From: Charina bottae
Lineage: Eukaryota; Chordata; Lepidosauria; Squamata; Charinaidae
Reading direction: 5' to 3'
DNA: 64,000 nucleotides
Assembly (NCBI GenBank): GCA_023362775.1
Contig: JALMGJ010000011.1
Coordinates: 23,486,001 to 23,550,000 of the forward strand
A program made the translations under genes and the position numbers. This document shows positions 13,237 through 63,454 of this stretch, piece after piece. Position 1 is the stretch's first letter. Each line of letters starts with the position of its first letter. The notes under the pieces are model-generated. The model saw only the letters and a program-made list of their open reading frames with translations, was not told where the DNA came from and did no database searches.

Positions 13237-13910
13237 CTTCATTCAAGTGCAGCTGGGTTGGGTGAATAATTCAGTTTCCGGTGAATGCATCCTATTCTAT
13301 TTTAAAGCAACCGTATTTCTGTCTCTCCCAGGTGCAAAGGTACACTTGAAGGCATGCATGCAATCCCTGAGGAAATCTTAGAAACTTGGCATGGAATTAG
13401 ATTTCTGTTGGACAGGAAGGGAGAGGTGATTTGCAGGCTTACTTAATTCCTTATCTTTTGATATGACTAGTGGAATCAGAAGAAAATGAAGCATGAGATG
13501 CACTTTTATTTGCATAGATCAATGCAGAATGTAGAACAGTCCATTATTAGTACAGGAGTAGTATAAAACGTGCCACTTTAGTAAAATAAAATCAGAGTAA
13601 GATGCGACTCGAAACCCACCTAATCCGCTCTCCTTGGCTGATGCAAGAAACTCAGAGAATCACCAACAGAAAACTGTCCATTTTCGCTTGAAGGCATCAA
13701 GTAAGAAAAACCTTTGATTGTCAGTCAGAACAGTGAAAAATCCATGAGAAAGGAAAGTGGATTGACCCTGTTGTGAAAGGAGCTGGCCTTTTCCCTGAAA
13801 TGCTCAGTTGGTTATTGATTTATTATTGTCATTTTTTAAAAAAAACATGTCTCAAAGTCCTTTAAGTTAAGTGGATGTAAATAAAGGTATGAAGGCACAA
13901 TTCGGCTTTA
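13237..13910. other. No recognised feature
   Basis: Intergenic sequence of ordinary composition. Confidence 0.4.
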
Positions 13911-14320
13911 CAGGTAGTCCTTGACTTACAACCACAATTGGGACTGGAACTCCCGTTGCTAAGCGAGGCGGTTGTTAAGTGAGTCACATCCGATTTTATG
14001 ACCTTTATTGCTATGGTCGTTAAGTGAATCACCATGGTCAATAAGTGAATCACCATGGTCAATAAGCGAATCCGGCTTCCCCCATTGACTTTGCTTGTTG
14101 GAAGCTGGCTGGGAAGGTTGCAAATGGCGATTACATGACCCTGGAATGCTGCAACCATCATAAGTGTGAGCTGGTTGCCAAGCGCCTGAATTTGGATCAT
14201 GTGACCACAGGGACGCTGCGATGGTCGTAAGTGCGAGGACTGGTCATAAGTCACTTTTTTCAGCGCCGTCACAACTTCGAACGGTCGCTAAATGAATGGT
14301 CGTAAGTCGAGGACTAACTA
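13911..14320. mobile_element. TA-flanked MITE, family C
   Basis: It starts CAGGTAGTCCTTGACTTA next to TA. The right end (cgaggactaactata) is a decayed inverse. The body carries tandem snippets such as gtgaatcaccatggtc. It shares its body with four other copies in this window. Confidence 0.8.
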
Positions 14321-14649
14321 TAGTTGCTCCTGCAGGAGCAAATGAGCTCTGTCTTCTAATTGTTTGGCCAATGGGCACAAAACTATTGGAATAACAACTG
14401 ATGACTGATCAAACTGAAATGGTATTCCTATTTAAGACAGTGAAAAAACATCGGACATATTAAGCATATGCACATTAGGCTACTATTTTGACTTTGGCTG
14501 TTCTTCGCTCATTATCCTTCCAGCCTGCCTTCCAGCATTGTTTCTAGCTATTGTCCTGGTGGCCAAGTAGGAAGGAAGCTAAAGAAAGTTGACTTAACAA
14601 TACAATCTGTACATGGTAGGAAGCTGCCATCAACCGTTGGTTTTTCTAA

Positions 14650-14990
14650 GGTAAAGGTAAAGGTTCCCCCCGCACATTTGTGCAGTCGTGTCGGACTCTA
14701 GGGGCCGGTGCTCATCTCCGTTTGTTTGTTAGCCGAAGAGCCAGCGTTGTCCGAAGACGCTTCCACAGTCATGTGGCCGCATGACACGCGCGGAACGCTG
14801 TCACCTACCCACCGAAGTGGTACCTATTCATCTACTTACATTTGCATGCTTTCTAATTGCTAGGTTGGCAAGAGCTGGAGCTAGTGCGGGAGCTCACTCC
14901 GCACGCAGGGCTAGGGATTCGAACCTCCGAACTTGCAATCTTCCGATCAACAAGCCTGGCATCTTACCCGCTGAGCCACCACGCCCCCCA
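14650..14990 (-). mobile_element. tRNA-derived SINE (family 2)
   Basis: On the minus strand it begins GGCGTGGTGGCTCAGCGGGT (A box) and carries the B box GGTTCGAATCC. It ends in a short tail, acctttacctt. It is flanked by the 10-bp duplication GGTTTTTCTA. Confidence 0.93.
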
Positions 14991-15039
14991 AGGTTTTTCT
15001 AGCTGACAGGAAACTGGGAGAGGTTCTCTGGGGTTCAGG

Positions 15040-15140
15040 CCTGAGTCTCCCAACCCTCTTTAAAGATAGATGTTAGGGATTGCACCTGGAGGTTTTTGCA
15101 TGCCGAGGTCACAGCTCTTCCACTGAGCCATGCTCCCATC
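15040..15140 (-). mobile_element. Fragment of a tRNA-like SINE
   Basis: On the minus strand it reads ggctcagtggaagagctgtg and continues to a decayed B-box region. It resembles the element at 39.5 kb; both are old. Confidence 0.45.
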
Positions 15141-16356
15141 TAAATGAGCACAGCTGCCTAATGAACAATCTGTCTCATTATTGACTTTTCTCAGGTGGAA
15201 AAAGGACTTTTCTACAGAGACCCTTCTTAAAGGGAGGGTCAGGATCGAAACAGAAGCCACCTGCAGGCAAAAGAAGTTTTCTCTGAACTTATAGCTCAGA
15301 GGGATTATTACACCATCTCAAACACATAGCTGTGAGTTTTTGAGATGCTACCTTGCTTCTTTGACATTAGGGCTGTCACCCAGAAAGCTAGATTTCAAGA
15401 GATGGGGCAACCCTGGCTTCTGTATCCCTCCTTTCTAACCCCACCTTCCCCTTCTGTTATTTTGCCTGAACCCTCTGATATTTGCCATAGGGAGCAGGAC
15501 TCTATAGGCTGCAATCCTATGCTCACTTACTTGGGGGTAAGATTCAGAAGAATTACTTGGGAACTGGCATGCATAACGTCAGGTTGTCCATGAAACAAAA
15601 AGCAGGAGGTCAGGAAGAAAGAAATGGAGGGGAGAAAGACAGGTGAAGCCAGTGGCACCTAATTTCTTGATTCAGGAATAGATTAGCAATAAGAGGGGAC
15701 TTCCGGTGGGAAATGACAGACTGACCAGCTGTGCCCGCGAGCTCCGTGGGCAGAACTGCCATTGTGGCAGTTTTTTCGGGCTCAGGCTGGTTTCTCCTGA
15801 AGCCCAGGATCGCTTTTCCAGAGTAAGGAAAATGATCTGAATTATCCCATCCTCCGGACAGCGAATTGTAGCCAGGAGATCGTAAACAGTGTCTGTGATC
15901 GACCGGTAAGAGGTCACCGGGAGGCTGGGAAGACATAGTTTCTGAGCCGCGCTGCAGCCTTAAAAGGACATTAAGTCCAGCCACCCCATTTCTAAAGCAC
16001 CCAATTTGTATTTTTTAAAAGTATTTTTACCCTAAGAGAGGCTTTCTACATTAAGGAGAAAAGATCTCTCTTGGTGCTTATTGTTATTTTTGTGATTAAT
16101 TTTTCTAAAATTCTTTTTAAGCTTTTGATTTTGCTTACCACCAAATTTTGAGGAGGGTTGAGAGTATATTATCGTTTCCCTGTTATTATTTTTGTTCTAA
16201 TTTTGAAGATTTTAGCATTTTTCCTACACGTTGAATCTGCTGTTCTGAAACTTTCACTTTCCTGCCGCTACTTTCTCTGGGAGCTGTCTGTGATCTTATC
16301 TTAACTCAGCGGAAATTTTCCATTGCCTTTTACTTCTGCCGGTTAAGTATCTAGGG

Positions 16357-16577
16357 CATAGCTTTCCAAAGTGTGTGTAGTGACACACTACTGTGTCGCC
16401 TGCAGTGTCCTGGTGTGTCGCGCACAAACCTGGAAGCGCTGATTGGCGGGGGTGCCGCTTCTTCCAGTTCCCCCCATCAGTGCTTCCAGGTTTGCGTGCG
16501 ACACACCAGGACACCGCAGGCCACGCCGCCGCCGCCATTGGTGTGTGTCGCCAACATGAAAAGTTTGGAAAGCTCTG
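16357..16577. mobile_element. hAT-type MITE, family B
   Basis: It runs from CATAGCTTTCCAAAG to CTTTGGAAAGCTCTG-like ends with the perfect 8-bp duplication ATCTAGGG. It is nested in the L1-like element. Confidence 0.93.
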
Positions 16578-16610
16578 ATCTAGGGGGCGCCATAATTCAC
16601 TGCTTCAGAA

Positions 16611-16991
16611 ATGGAGGATCTTAACCAGGCTTTGTCTGAACTTCATCGAGACATGGAAGCAGATATCAAGCAGATTCCTTCTGATTCCTGCCAAGTTATT
16701 GTGCAAAACATTTGGAGCATTGTGGAAAATATGTGGTTTGAAATGTACCATCTGGATGAGGATACTGCTGATGAACCTGAAGAATCTAACAGTGATGGAA
16801 ATGTTTCTCCCAAGAGTGAGATTCGGGCTTTTAGTGGAATCCTGAATGAAATTGACAACGCTGAATTGAAGATCTTTAATGGAGAAATTGAGATGCAAGA
16901 TATGAGTGAATTTGACTTTTTGATGGAATGTTATGGGGAAAAGGGGTTATTATGTATGGGAGGTTTTCTGAAGAGAAGTCTGTGTGTGTGA
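16611..16991 (+). pseudogene. 126-codon open frame in the L1-like element
   Basis: An acidic, Met-rich frame beginning MEDLNQALSELHRDMEADIK. It lies where ORF1 would be expected, but I cannot match it to an L1 ORF1 RNA-binding domain. The other copy of the element lacks it by deletion. It may be a remnant of ORF1 or a captured host segment; the function is unknown. Confidence 0.4.
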
Positions 16992-17098
16992 GGGGAGCAG
17001 GTGGGTTGTTTGATTTTTTTAAAGAAATTAGCTTTGTGCCTATTATGGGGATATGTAAATATCTTGGTCAATTTTGAAGTGGGTTAAGGGACTAAAAA

Positions 17099-17345
17099 CA
17101 GGTCCGCAACTGGGGGGGGGGGCAAGTGGGGCATGTGCCCTGGGCGCCGCGCTGGGGGGTGCGCCAAAATGACAAAATAATTTTATTTTGTTTTATTTTA
17201 TTGTAAACCGCCCAGAGTCCCCCTTGGGGGATATGGGTGGTGATAAATCTGATAAATAAATAAATAAATAAATAAAATAACCTGGGGGGGGGGCGGGCGG
17301 AATCCATGTTTGCCCCAGGTGACACAGACCCTAGTTCCATACCTG
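17099..17345. mobile_element. hAT-type MITE containing a CR1-like 3' end
   Basis: The ends are CAGGTCCGCAACTGG and, inverted, CAGGTATGGAACTAG, with the perfect 8-bp duplication ACTAAAAA. In the middle is a segment ending in a (TAAA)n run that matches the CR1-like 3' ends elsewhere in the window (aaccgcccagagtcccc). Confidence 0.85.
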
Positions 17346-17948
17346 ACTAAAAATATTGATCTGGATGGTGTTTTGGCTTTGGATGACTTTACTTATCATT
17401 AATGATTGGGATTATGATTATTAAGTTTTTTTTTCTTATTTATGTTTCTTATATTCATGTTTTTTGTATTATTAATTATAATGATAGACAATTTACATGC
17501 TTTTTATTTTTATTATAGTAGACAGGAATGTATAGAATAGTAGTAGGAAGGGAATAATTAAGTAATTGTTATTTTGGGGGGGATGTTGATTCGGTGATTT
17601 ATAATTTTTTTCTTTTTTTTCTTTTAATATAAGGGAGGGAGCAAAGGTACTTAGTGAGTTTTATAATGTGCTAAGGGGTTGATCTGTAGAAATAATGTGA
17701 TTTAGGTTTAATATAGAGTAAGGGGTTGATTATGGGAAACTGCTGTATATCCTTGATGTTTAAAGTTGGAAGTCACTTCTTTTTGTAATCTATCTAAAAA
17801 AATTTCTCTTGTGTTTTCACACTTTTTAGTTTTTTTGGTAGCTTTTTGTTTTTCTGCATCTTTTATCTTTTTCTGAAATTTAATAAAATTCTTTTTAAAA
17901 AAAGCAATAAGAGGAGAATTTCCAGATTGCAGTCTGGAAACCTAATGA

Positions 17949-18017
17949 TTCTTCTTCTTCTTCTTCTTCTTCTTCTTCTTCTTCTTCTTCTTCTTCTTCT
18001 TCTTCTTCTTCTTCTTC
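17949..18017. repeat. (TTC)n microsatellite
   Basis: About 23 perfect TTC units (GAA on the gene strand), about 210 bases downstream of the protease stop codon. Confidence 0.97.
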
Positions 18018-18230
18018 ATCATCATCCCTATCATGAGGACTGGAAACTTGTTCTTGTGTTTTAAAAATGGAATTATTCCAAGAAATATGGTGAATGCAGA
18101 CACCACGCTTTGGGCTCACCTATACTGGTATGCAAATAAACCCCTCCCAGAGCTTCTTATGTTCTTAATGCCAATGCCATGAAACAAGTGATAGCTACTA
18201 TTGTCTGACCACACGGGTGGCAGTGGTATT

Positions 18231-48709
<30,479 letters not shown>

Positions 48710-48802
48710 CTTCCGCCGGTTCAGTCCTTCTGCAATTTCCAGCAGGAATTCTTTCCGTGTGTCCTGGCTTCACCCAGATTACTTGTCTCGGGGATGGAGA
48801 AG

Positions 48803-48813
48803 ATGTATATTTG
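48803..48813 (-). promoter_or_regulatory. Possible TATA-like box of the protease gene
   Basis: On the minus strand gcaaatatacatc lies about 95-105 bases before the start codon. This fits a TATA-type promoter with a 5' UTR of about 70 bases. It is a weak match and only its position supports it. Confidence 0.3.
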
Positions 48814-49777
48814 CACTGGCTGGGGAGTAGCATATTGCCTCGCCCATAGGACCCAGGAATGTGGGTTGTAAATCCTGACTGGTTAGCACTGCAAGGGTTT
48901 ACCGCCTCTGTTCCATGTAATTATTGGGGTTCATATTCCAATGGCTAAGAGCACCTGGGGAAAAAGTGCTCTGCCGCTCAGATTAATGAGCAGTGAACTT
49001 TGACAGCCCTGAATCTCATTGGTTGTCAGGTGAGCTCAGTCAGAAGTGGATCCCCTTGATGTTTGGCTAGGACTTGTTGGGTTCTGTGTTTGTGGTGTGC
49101 AAAACCGTAGGGTTCAGAAACAAAATGATTTATCTTGAAGCCCTTAAACAAGTAGAGCGATAGTGGGTGTGGCAATATCTCTCTTGTCATCAAGGGAGAG
49201 AGAGAGAGAGATTAAGTTGACAGCACAAAATATTATCCGAGTCAGTGGAGAAGAGCTGGGAGATCCCCCTCTTTCTTCTGTTGTCCTAGATGTTGCAAAC
49301 CTTTTGTTCAGGTCAGAACAGGAACGGCATTTCATTAAAATGCAGTTATTGCAATGACTCCCCGTGCGTTTATTATTTTATCTCAATCTGACATCAAAAA
49401 TATGTATTTAGTGGCCACGAAGGGCTTGAGGAAACACTCAAGGCTTTTGGAGACAACTCATTGTGAACGTCTCCCCTATGAGACCAGGACTGAGACAGCT
49501 GCAGCTGCTGGTTTTGTTAGGCAGAGCGAAACAGGCAACCCGAAAGGACTCAAAATGACTCCCTTTTTCACTTTTTTGAATTAGAGTCTCTCTTGAACTG
49601 AAAAACTAGGCAGGCCAGTAAGATATTAGCATTTGTTTTGCCTGAATGCCCCTATCCTCTTCTGTAATAGTATCTCTCCTAGCTCCAGGGCCTATGATCT
49701 CAGAGAAATGATTAGTGCACATGTTTCCTGGGGGCGTTTTCATACTGCCATGTTTCTGCTCTCAAGTCCCTCAGAAG
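48814..49777. other. 5' flank of the protease gene
   Basis: Apart from a short GA run near 49,196-49,212, I recognise no repeat and no CpG island. Confidence 0.4.
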
Positions 49778-50686
49778 TAGGCTGACCATACTGTATTTCC
49801 TTGAGACAAAAATGGGACATTGGGATGGCAAAAATGGGACGGGGTTAAACTTACGTAATATTCCGTATTCATGAAAAAGTAAGACGATAAAAAAAGTTTT
49901 AAAGAGTTTTTAAGATCCATTTAACAGATTACTGTATATATAATAATATTTTTGTTTTCATTAAAATGAAAAAGTTTTATTACATGAACATATTGAGCTA
50001 ACAATTATTCTTCAGTGACAGAACTCATACAAAAATTTAGGTAGACATAGAGGGGGACTGTATTTGACAGGAGGCGAATGGTTTTCCCACAGCTCATGGG
50101 CTTTGTAACATCACGGATCGCAGGAAGGAGGGGAGGGGGGAGAGAAGAGAGGCAGGGAAGGGAGGATTCAAAAACTCCACGCCCGGTGAGGCTTCTCTTC
50201 CTTCTGCCTTCCCTCCTCCTCCTCCTGCTTTTTTTTCTCCCTCTTTCTTTCTCTCCCACAATCCCAAACAAAAGACTCTCTCTTGCCGAGCTGGAGAAAT
50301 AATCAGTTTCACTCTTGAAAAAAAGGGGCGGGATCACATCCTGAACGCATGTTAATAAAACAAACAGAGAGCAGAGAGCGACCAGCTAAGAGAAGAGCAG
50401 AGGCAGTGGCAAAGATCTCTCTCCCCGTCTCTCTCTGTCTCCCTCTATCTCTCTTTCCGCCTTCCTTGCCCCTCTCTAGTCTCACCCGACATCAGGCACC
50501 TCAATCAAGCAGTTTTTAAATGATAATTGCATCTTGGCTGAATCAATCTTGCCATACCTGACATTTTGCTAATTTTTTTTAAAAAAAACGGGACAAAATT
50601 GACATTTATATTAAAACAACGGGACGGTCGGGAAATGTGAAAAAAACAGTGCTGTCCCGTTTAAAACGGTACGTATGGTCAGCCTA
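49778..50686. mobile_element. 909-bp hAT-type element
   Basis: The ends TAGGCTGACCATA and TATGGTCAGCCTA are perfect inverted repeats with the perfect 8-bp duplication CTCAGAAG. Just inside are repeats of 'gggac(a/g)'. The middle is purine/pyrimidine-rich. No transposase is visible. Confidence 0.92.
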
Positions 50687-50994
50687 CTCAGAAGTGGTTT
50701 GAAGCCAATCCCTGGTGGTCTCTTATTGCTGGTGATGTCAAAACACCCACATCAGTTTCCAACTGATCAAGAAGGGAATGCAAAGAACATAACAGTCGAT
50801 AGTCCTCCCCCAGGTTACATTTCTAGTTTATGTTATGTGCATATGTACTGGCAATACATAAATAAATAAAATTGAGAGGTTTCTATGAGGGAGAGCTACA
50901 AGGAGACATCCAGGCATTATCCCTCTGTTGCTCTGAAAACACCTGTGAATTAATAGCATCTCAGTGTGATGCTCTAACAGCGGAACCTCTATGG

Positions 50995-51263
50995 CAGGGC
51001 TTTCCAAAGTTTTCCCGCGGCGACACACCAACCGCCGTTGGTGTGTCGCCGCAGGAAAACCCAGAAGTGCTGCCGTTGCGGCAGCGCGCAAAAACCCGGA
51101 AGCGCTGCTGCCGCTTTCAGTTTTTTGCGCGCCGCCGTTGGTGTGTCGCCGCGGGAAAACCCGGAAGCGCTGATGATGATCAGCGCTTCCGGGTTGTGTG
51201 GTAACACACCAGACTGTGTGTGGCGACACACTTTTGTGTCGCGACACAGTTTGGAAAGCTCTG
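50995..51263. mobile_element. hAT-type MITE, family B
   Basis: It runs from CAGGGCTTTCCAAAG to GTTTGGAAAGCTCTG with the perfect 8-bp duplication CTCTATGG. Inner palindromes include cgctgatgatgatcagcg. Confidence 0.95.
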
Positions 51264-51271
51264 CTCTATGG

Positions 51272-51976
51272 GGAAGGAGGGGAGGTTCTTTTGAACCCAA
51301 GATCTGAGAGGTGGATTGAGTTGAGGGCTCCTGCCAATGGGCCAGTGGCTGCCCGAAAGCTCTGTGGAGCAGCACTCACCACAAAAGAAAAAAAAATCGA
51401 TCACCACCTGTGCTTTTCAAACGCATCATAGCTGAGCTGGAACTAAATCAGCCCAGCTGCTGAACCCAGGGAAGGTGAGATTGTTCAGGTCAGGAGCTGA
51501 TGCTGGAGCAGGGCAAAGACCTTGTCTGTAAATGCCCCAGTTCATCCTGGGAAGTTAAGTTAGCCCAGCTCATGGAAAATCTTAGGGTGTTATGAAGGAA
51601 TGGTAGTTTTTTCCCAACTTCAGGGAAAAATGGGTTTCTGTTGCTGTGCCTACCCTGTGGAACAGCATTCCCCTGGAGATCTGGATGGCCCAGCCCTGTT
51701 GGACTTTTGCAAAACGTTGAAGACCTGAAGGTTCCCACACGCATTTGGGCTGGGAGGTTAAGGAAGCCCCACTGGCTGGTTGTTTAGTCATTGTTTCAGT
51801 GTTCATCCTAGAGTTATTATTTATTGATTTACAGTATTTTACCCCAGGCATGTGGCATGTTATAGCTCCTATTATGATTCTTGTACATTGTTTTATTGCA
51901 TATATTGTACATTATTTCTTGGTTTTTTTCTGGTTTTAACTTTTGTATGCCATCTAGAGTCACCTCAGGGGGATGG
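51272..51976. other. Intergenic, no recognised feature
   Basis: Ordinary sequence; the stretch around 51,840-51,965 may be an old LINE 3' end (gtatgccatctagagtcacc). Confidence 0.35.
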
Positions 51977-51977
51977 A

Positions 51978-52011
<34 letters not shown>
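51977..52011. repeat. (ATC)n microsatellite
   Basis: About 12 CAT units after a CR1-like phrase. Confidence 0.9.
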
Positions 52012-52188
52012 TGCCACCTGACTCCCAGCAACTCTGGACAGTTTAGAAATTGTTAAAAACATTTAAAAGCAAGGAAACGATGCCCCTCCCCAAAGAAAAG
52101 ATGGAAAAAGTTACAAAACTGAAAGAAAAAGCAACTTGCACAATCTAAAGGGGGCTTCAATCACCCATGCCAAAGACCTGGGCAAATG

Positions 52189-52346
52189 TTAAAATAAAAT
52201 AAAATAATAAATAAAATAAAATAAAATAAAATAAAATAAAATAATAAAATAAAATAAAATAAAATAAAATAAAATAATAAAATAAAATAAAATAAAATAA
52301 AATAAAATAAAATAAAATAAAATAAAATAAAATAAAATAAAATAAA
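52189..52346. repeat. (TAAAA)n microsatellite
   Basis: About 31 AAAAT units with three one-base-short phase shifts. Confidence 0.96.
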
Positions 52347-52418
52347 TGAATCCACCAAATAAGCTCAACCCATAAATTACAACAGGAACACACTGTAGAG
52401 TATCTACTTCTATATGTT

Positions 52419-52648
52419 CAGTGACCATATTTTCTTGGAAAAAATAAAGGGCAAACATGGAAAAGGGGCAAATCTGAAAGAGGTTCATAAGGATAAAAAA
52501 AATTAATTGTTGATGTTTATAACTTTGCTTAACAAAGGAAAATCCAAGAGCCAAAACAAGAAAATAAATAATTAAATTAACTAAATCTAAAGGAGAACTT
52601 TCTGGAATAAAGGACCGTCCTTTATAATAAAGGACATATGGTCACTGT
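52419..52648. mobile_element. Possible MITE
   Basis: The inverted ends are CAGTGACCATAT and ATATGGTCACTG, but the flanking 8 bases do not match. AT-rich interior. Confidence 0.5.
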
Positions 52649-52935
52649 ACCTGTATGTCCAACCTTTCTGGATTTTGGATACAACAGAGGATTTTTCAGA
52701 CTTGGCAAAGCTGGAATACAGTAATTTAACTCGGTTTTCATTTAAATACAAATAAACAAACACAGTTAATGGGATTATTCCCATGTGTTTAATTCCTCCC
52801 CTCCCCCCATCATATTATTATTTGGCAGAATCTTTGAGAGAAGCTCCAGGACTGACACCTAAGGATCTGGGAGAACCGTAGGTGGTTTATGTTTCTGTTA
52901 CGATTTTCTGCAGGGAGATTGTCTAGAATCTAGAC

Positions 52936-53243
52936 CAGAGCTTTCCAAACTTTTCATATTGGTGACACACTTTTTAGACATGCATCATTTCGTGACACAC
53001 TCTTACAGCAGGGCACAAGGCAGGCACTAGGACCTGCGCGGAATCACAGCAGGTTTGGAGGCGGCAAGGCACAAGGCAGGCGCTAGGACCTGCACGGAAT
53101 CACAGCAGGTTTGGAGGCAACAAGGCAGGCACTAGGACCTGCGCAGAATCCTGGCAGGGCTTGGAGGCAGCAGCAGCCGCGACACACCCAGACACTGCAG
53201 CCGACACACTAATGTGTCCCGACACACAGTTTGGAAAGCTCTG
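52936..53243. mobile_element. hAT-type MITE, family B2 (about 3-4 internal units)
   Basis: It runs from CAGAGCTTTCCAAAC to GTTTGGAAAGCTCTG with the perfect 8-bp duplication ATCTAGAC. It contains about three to four of the roughly 56-bp units. Confidence 0.95.
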
Positions 53244-53359
53244 ATCTAGACTCTAGATGTTTCCTGGGGTAGAGAAATGCATTGCAACACCTTTTTTAAA
53301 GTTTAAAGAGAGGTATATTGAATCTGAAGTGGGCAAATCAAATGGCAGCTGACTATGAG

Positions 53360-53600
53360 GTGAAGCTCAGCGGAGACATGTTCTCCTTTGAGCCTAGCTC
53401 AAATCTGGTGACTCCATGTCCATGCAGTTTTCTTACAATACAGAAGTGCTTTGCCATTACCTTCTTCATGTTTTTTCAATGTTCAGTCTCTAGTCTATAG
53501 CCCTGGGATTTCTTGATAGTTTTCTGTCCAAGTTCTAACCAGCTTTAACCCCATCTAGCTTTTGGAGATCAACCATGTTGGCTAGGGGCTGTCATGCCTT
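53360..53600 (-). mobile_element. 5S rRNA-derived SINE, decayed
   Basis: The plus strand shows ttttctgtccaagttctaac, then accccatctagcttttggag, the complement of a diverged 5S promoter block. Confidence 0.6.
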
Positions 53601-53972
53601 ACATATTGTATCTTATTACAGCTGCTGGATTGTTATCAATTAAAATGACAACAGACACCTTGAGAAAAGGGAGAATAAGATGCTGGAAGCAAGGTCACAT
53701 GTAGACCAACTTCTGAGATTTCATCAGGCCCACATATTTTTAAGGTTAACTTTGCGGTCATAAAGACTAGGAGCTTAGAAACAAAAAGAACATTAAAACT
53801 GGCCACCATGCTTATTTATTTATTTTCCAAAATCCACAGATGCTAAAATATCTACTTAAAAAAACAACAACAGATGTTCACAAATTCATCTTATTTGTCT
53901 CAGCCTTGTTTTCACACTTTGATGGATGGACTGTGTCTTGAATCATGTCAACTGGATTTCTATTTTTTCAGT

Positions 53973-54012
53973 AGAAACGTTTCACTCCTTATCCAAGGAG
54001 CTTCTTCAGTCT
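53973..54012 (-). ncRNA. Hammerhead-ribozyme-like motif (left arm, inverted copy)
   Basis: The inverse of the right-arm motif, complete on the minus strand. Confidence 0.5.
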
Positions 54013-54027
54013 GAGTAAGTTTTACTC

Positions 54028-54067
54028 AGACTGAAGAAGCTCCTTGGATAAGGAGTGAAACGTTTCT
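54028..54067 (+). ncRNA. Hammerhead-ribozyme-like motif (right arm)
   Basis: It has CTGAAGA, then stem II GCTCCTT/AAGGAGT with loop GGAT, then GAAACGTT. Stem I pairs AGA with TCT. One extra A precedes stem II. Confidence 0.55.
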
Positions 54068-54160
54068 ACTGAAAAAATAGAAATCCAGTTGACATGATTC
54101 AAGACACAGACTGTTCTACCTGGATGACTGAGAACCTTCATCGACATTTTGATGGATGGA

Positions 54161-55115
54161 GTACACTTCAATAGGTGGAGTGCAGTTGCCTCTCTAAAGT
54201 TTTTCTTCCCCAAAAATCAATCATCCAGGGATGTGTTGAAACAACGGTGTGGTTGGGGCCTACAAACTTCCCATACTTCACTAACTTGCCGTGTGTGGGC
54301 AATTTTCAAATGTACATCCATCTCACGTGTGGCAGATCTTTGGATTTAAGATATGACTAAAGAGAATTTGTGGGAGTGTGAGACATCTTTCTTGTTGTGC
54401 TTCTTGTGAACTTTGACCAGCCCTTCAGGGCAGGGTGCTTTCAGCCTCTGTGGTGCACAAAGGAGAGCTTAAAGGCACCATGAATTGTTTGTTTGTGTGT
54501 CAGAGACAAGGGAAGAAAGGGTGAACAACTACGTAAGCACACAGAGCTGTAAATCAGACCGGATGTGCTGTATGTGTCCAGTTGATGTATGTACGTGAGT
54601 GAGTGAGTGTGTGTGGTTACAAGTGCATACGTGGAGGAATTTGTTTGGGGGATACATCTTTACACATCTGTTGTTTCTGGGTCTTTAATATTCAGGGCTA
54701 TGCACCAATTTGTGCCACCTTCAAAAAGACAAAAAGCTACCTTTCTGTGAATACATTATGTAAATGGAGCTTTGGAGGTCTTGTTTTACATTCATTTATT
54801 CTACAACTAAAGGGAGGGGCAAAAAGCTGGGCAGAATGCAGAAGCCAGAACTACCCATGTCAGGTTCCATGTGGCCCCACCCACCAACCCACTGCAGCTT
54901 CTGAGATTTCACCAGCATTTCCCACACAGTTTTCAGGATGAACTTTGCACCTGCATAGACTGGAAACTTGCATGACTATCAAAATGCAGCTGAATCTCTG
55001 AAGGAACTGAATTTTGCATCGTTCTGTATTGGATAATGTGATCTCAGAAATGCAAACTATACCTAGACGTAATTTTATTGACCGGGTAAAGTCCCCCTGG
55101 TTTTGCCCATTCTAT
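54161..55115. other. Downstream of the PACSIN-like stop codon, no recognised feature
   Basis: Part of this should be the PACSIN-like 3' UTR. I did not find a convincing minus-strand AATAAA close to the stop. Confidence 0.4.

Positions 55116-63454
<8,339 letters not shown>

Larger units (their letters stand above)
15697..17902 (+). mobile_element. L1-like non-autonomous retrotransposon, copy 1
   Basis: It starts ggacttccggtggga and ends with aataaaattctttttaaaaa. A perfect 12-bp duplication, AGCAATAAGAGG, flanks it, so it inserted by target-primed reverse transcription. It shares both ends with the 1.1-kb copy at 34.98 kb. It contains one 126-codon frame (16,611-16,991) and no reverse transcriptase. 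Two hAT MITEs later inserted into it. Confidence 0.85.
53931..54147. mobile_element. Penelope-like palindrome 3
   Basis: Near-perfect arms of about 89 bases meet at about 54,020, followed by a 37-base unpaired extension (ctacctggatgactgagaac). It is flanked by the perfect 13-bp duplication TTTGATGGATGGA. The arms match palindrome 1. Confidence 0.9.

Noticed and set aside
10051..13246. Several long open frames (up to about 470 codons) in GC-rich DNA
   Set aside because: They lie inside the palindromic hAT element, occur as near-identical mirror copies in both arms, are Pro/Arg/Gly/Ala-rich with no domain, and exist because stop codons are rare in GC-rich DNA.
16597..16991. A host gene of 126 codons
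   Set aside because: It is inside an L1-like element with target duplications; kept only as an element-borne frame.
50005..50337. 110-codon frame as transposase
   Set aside because: Low-complexity Arg/Glu-rich translation of a purine tract; no DDE/hAT motifs.
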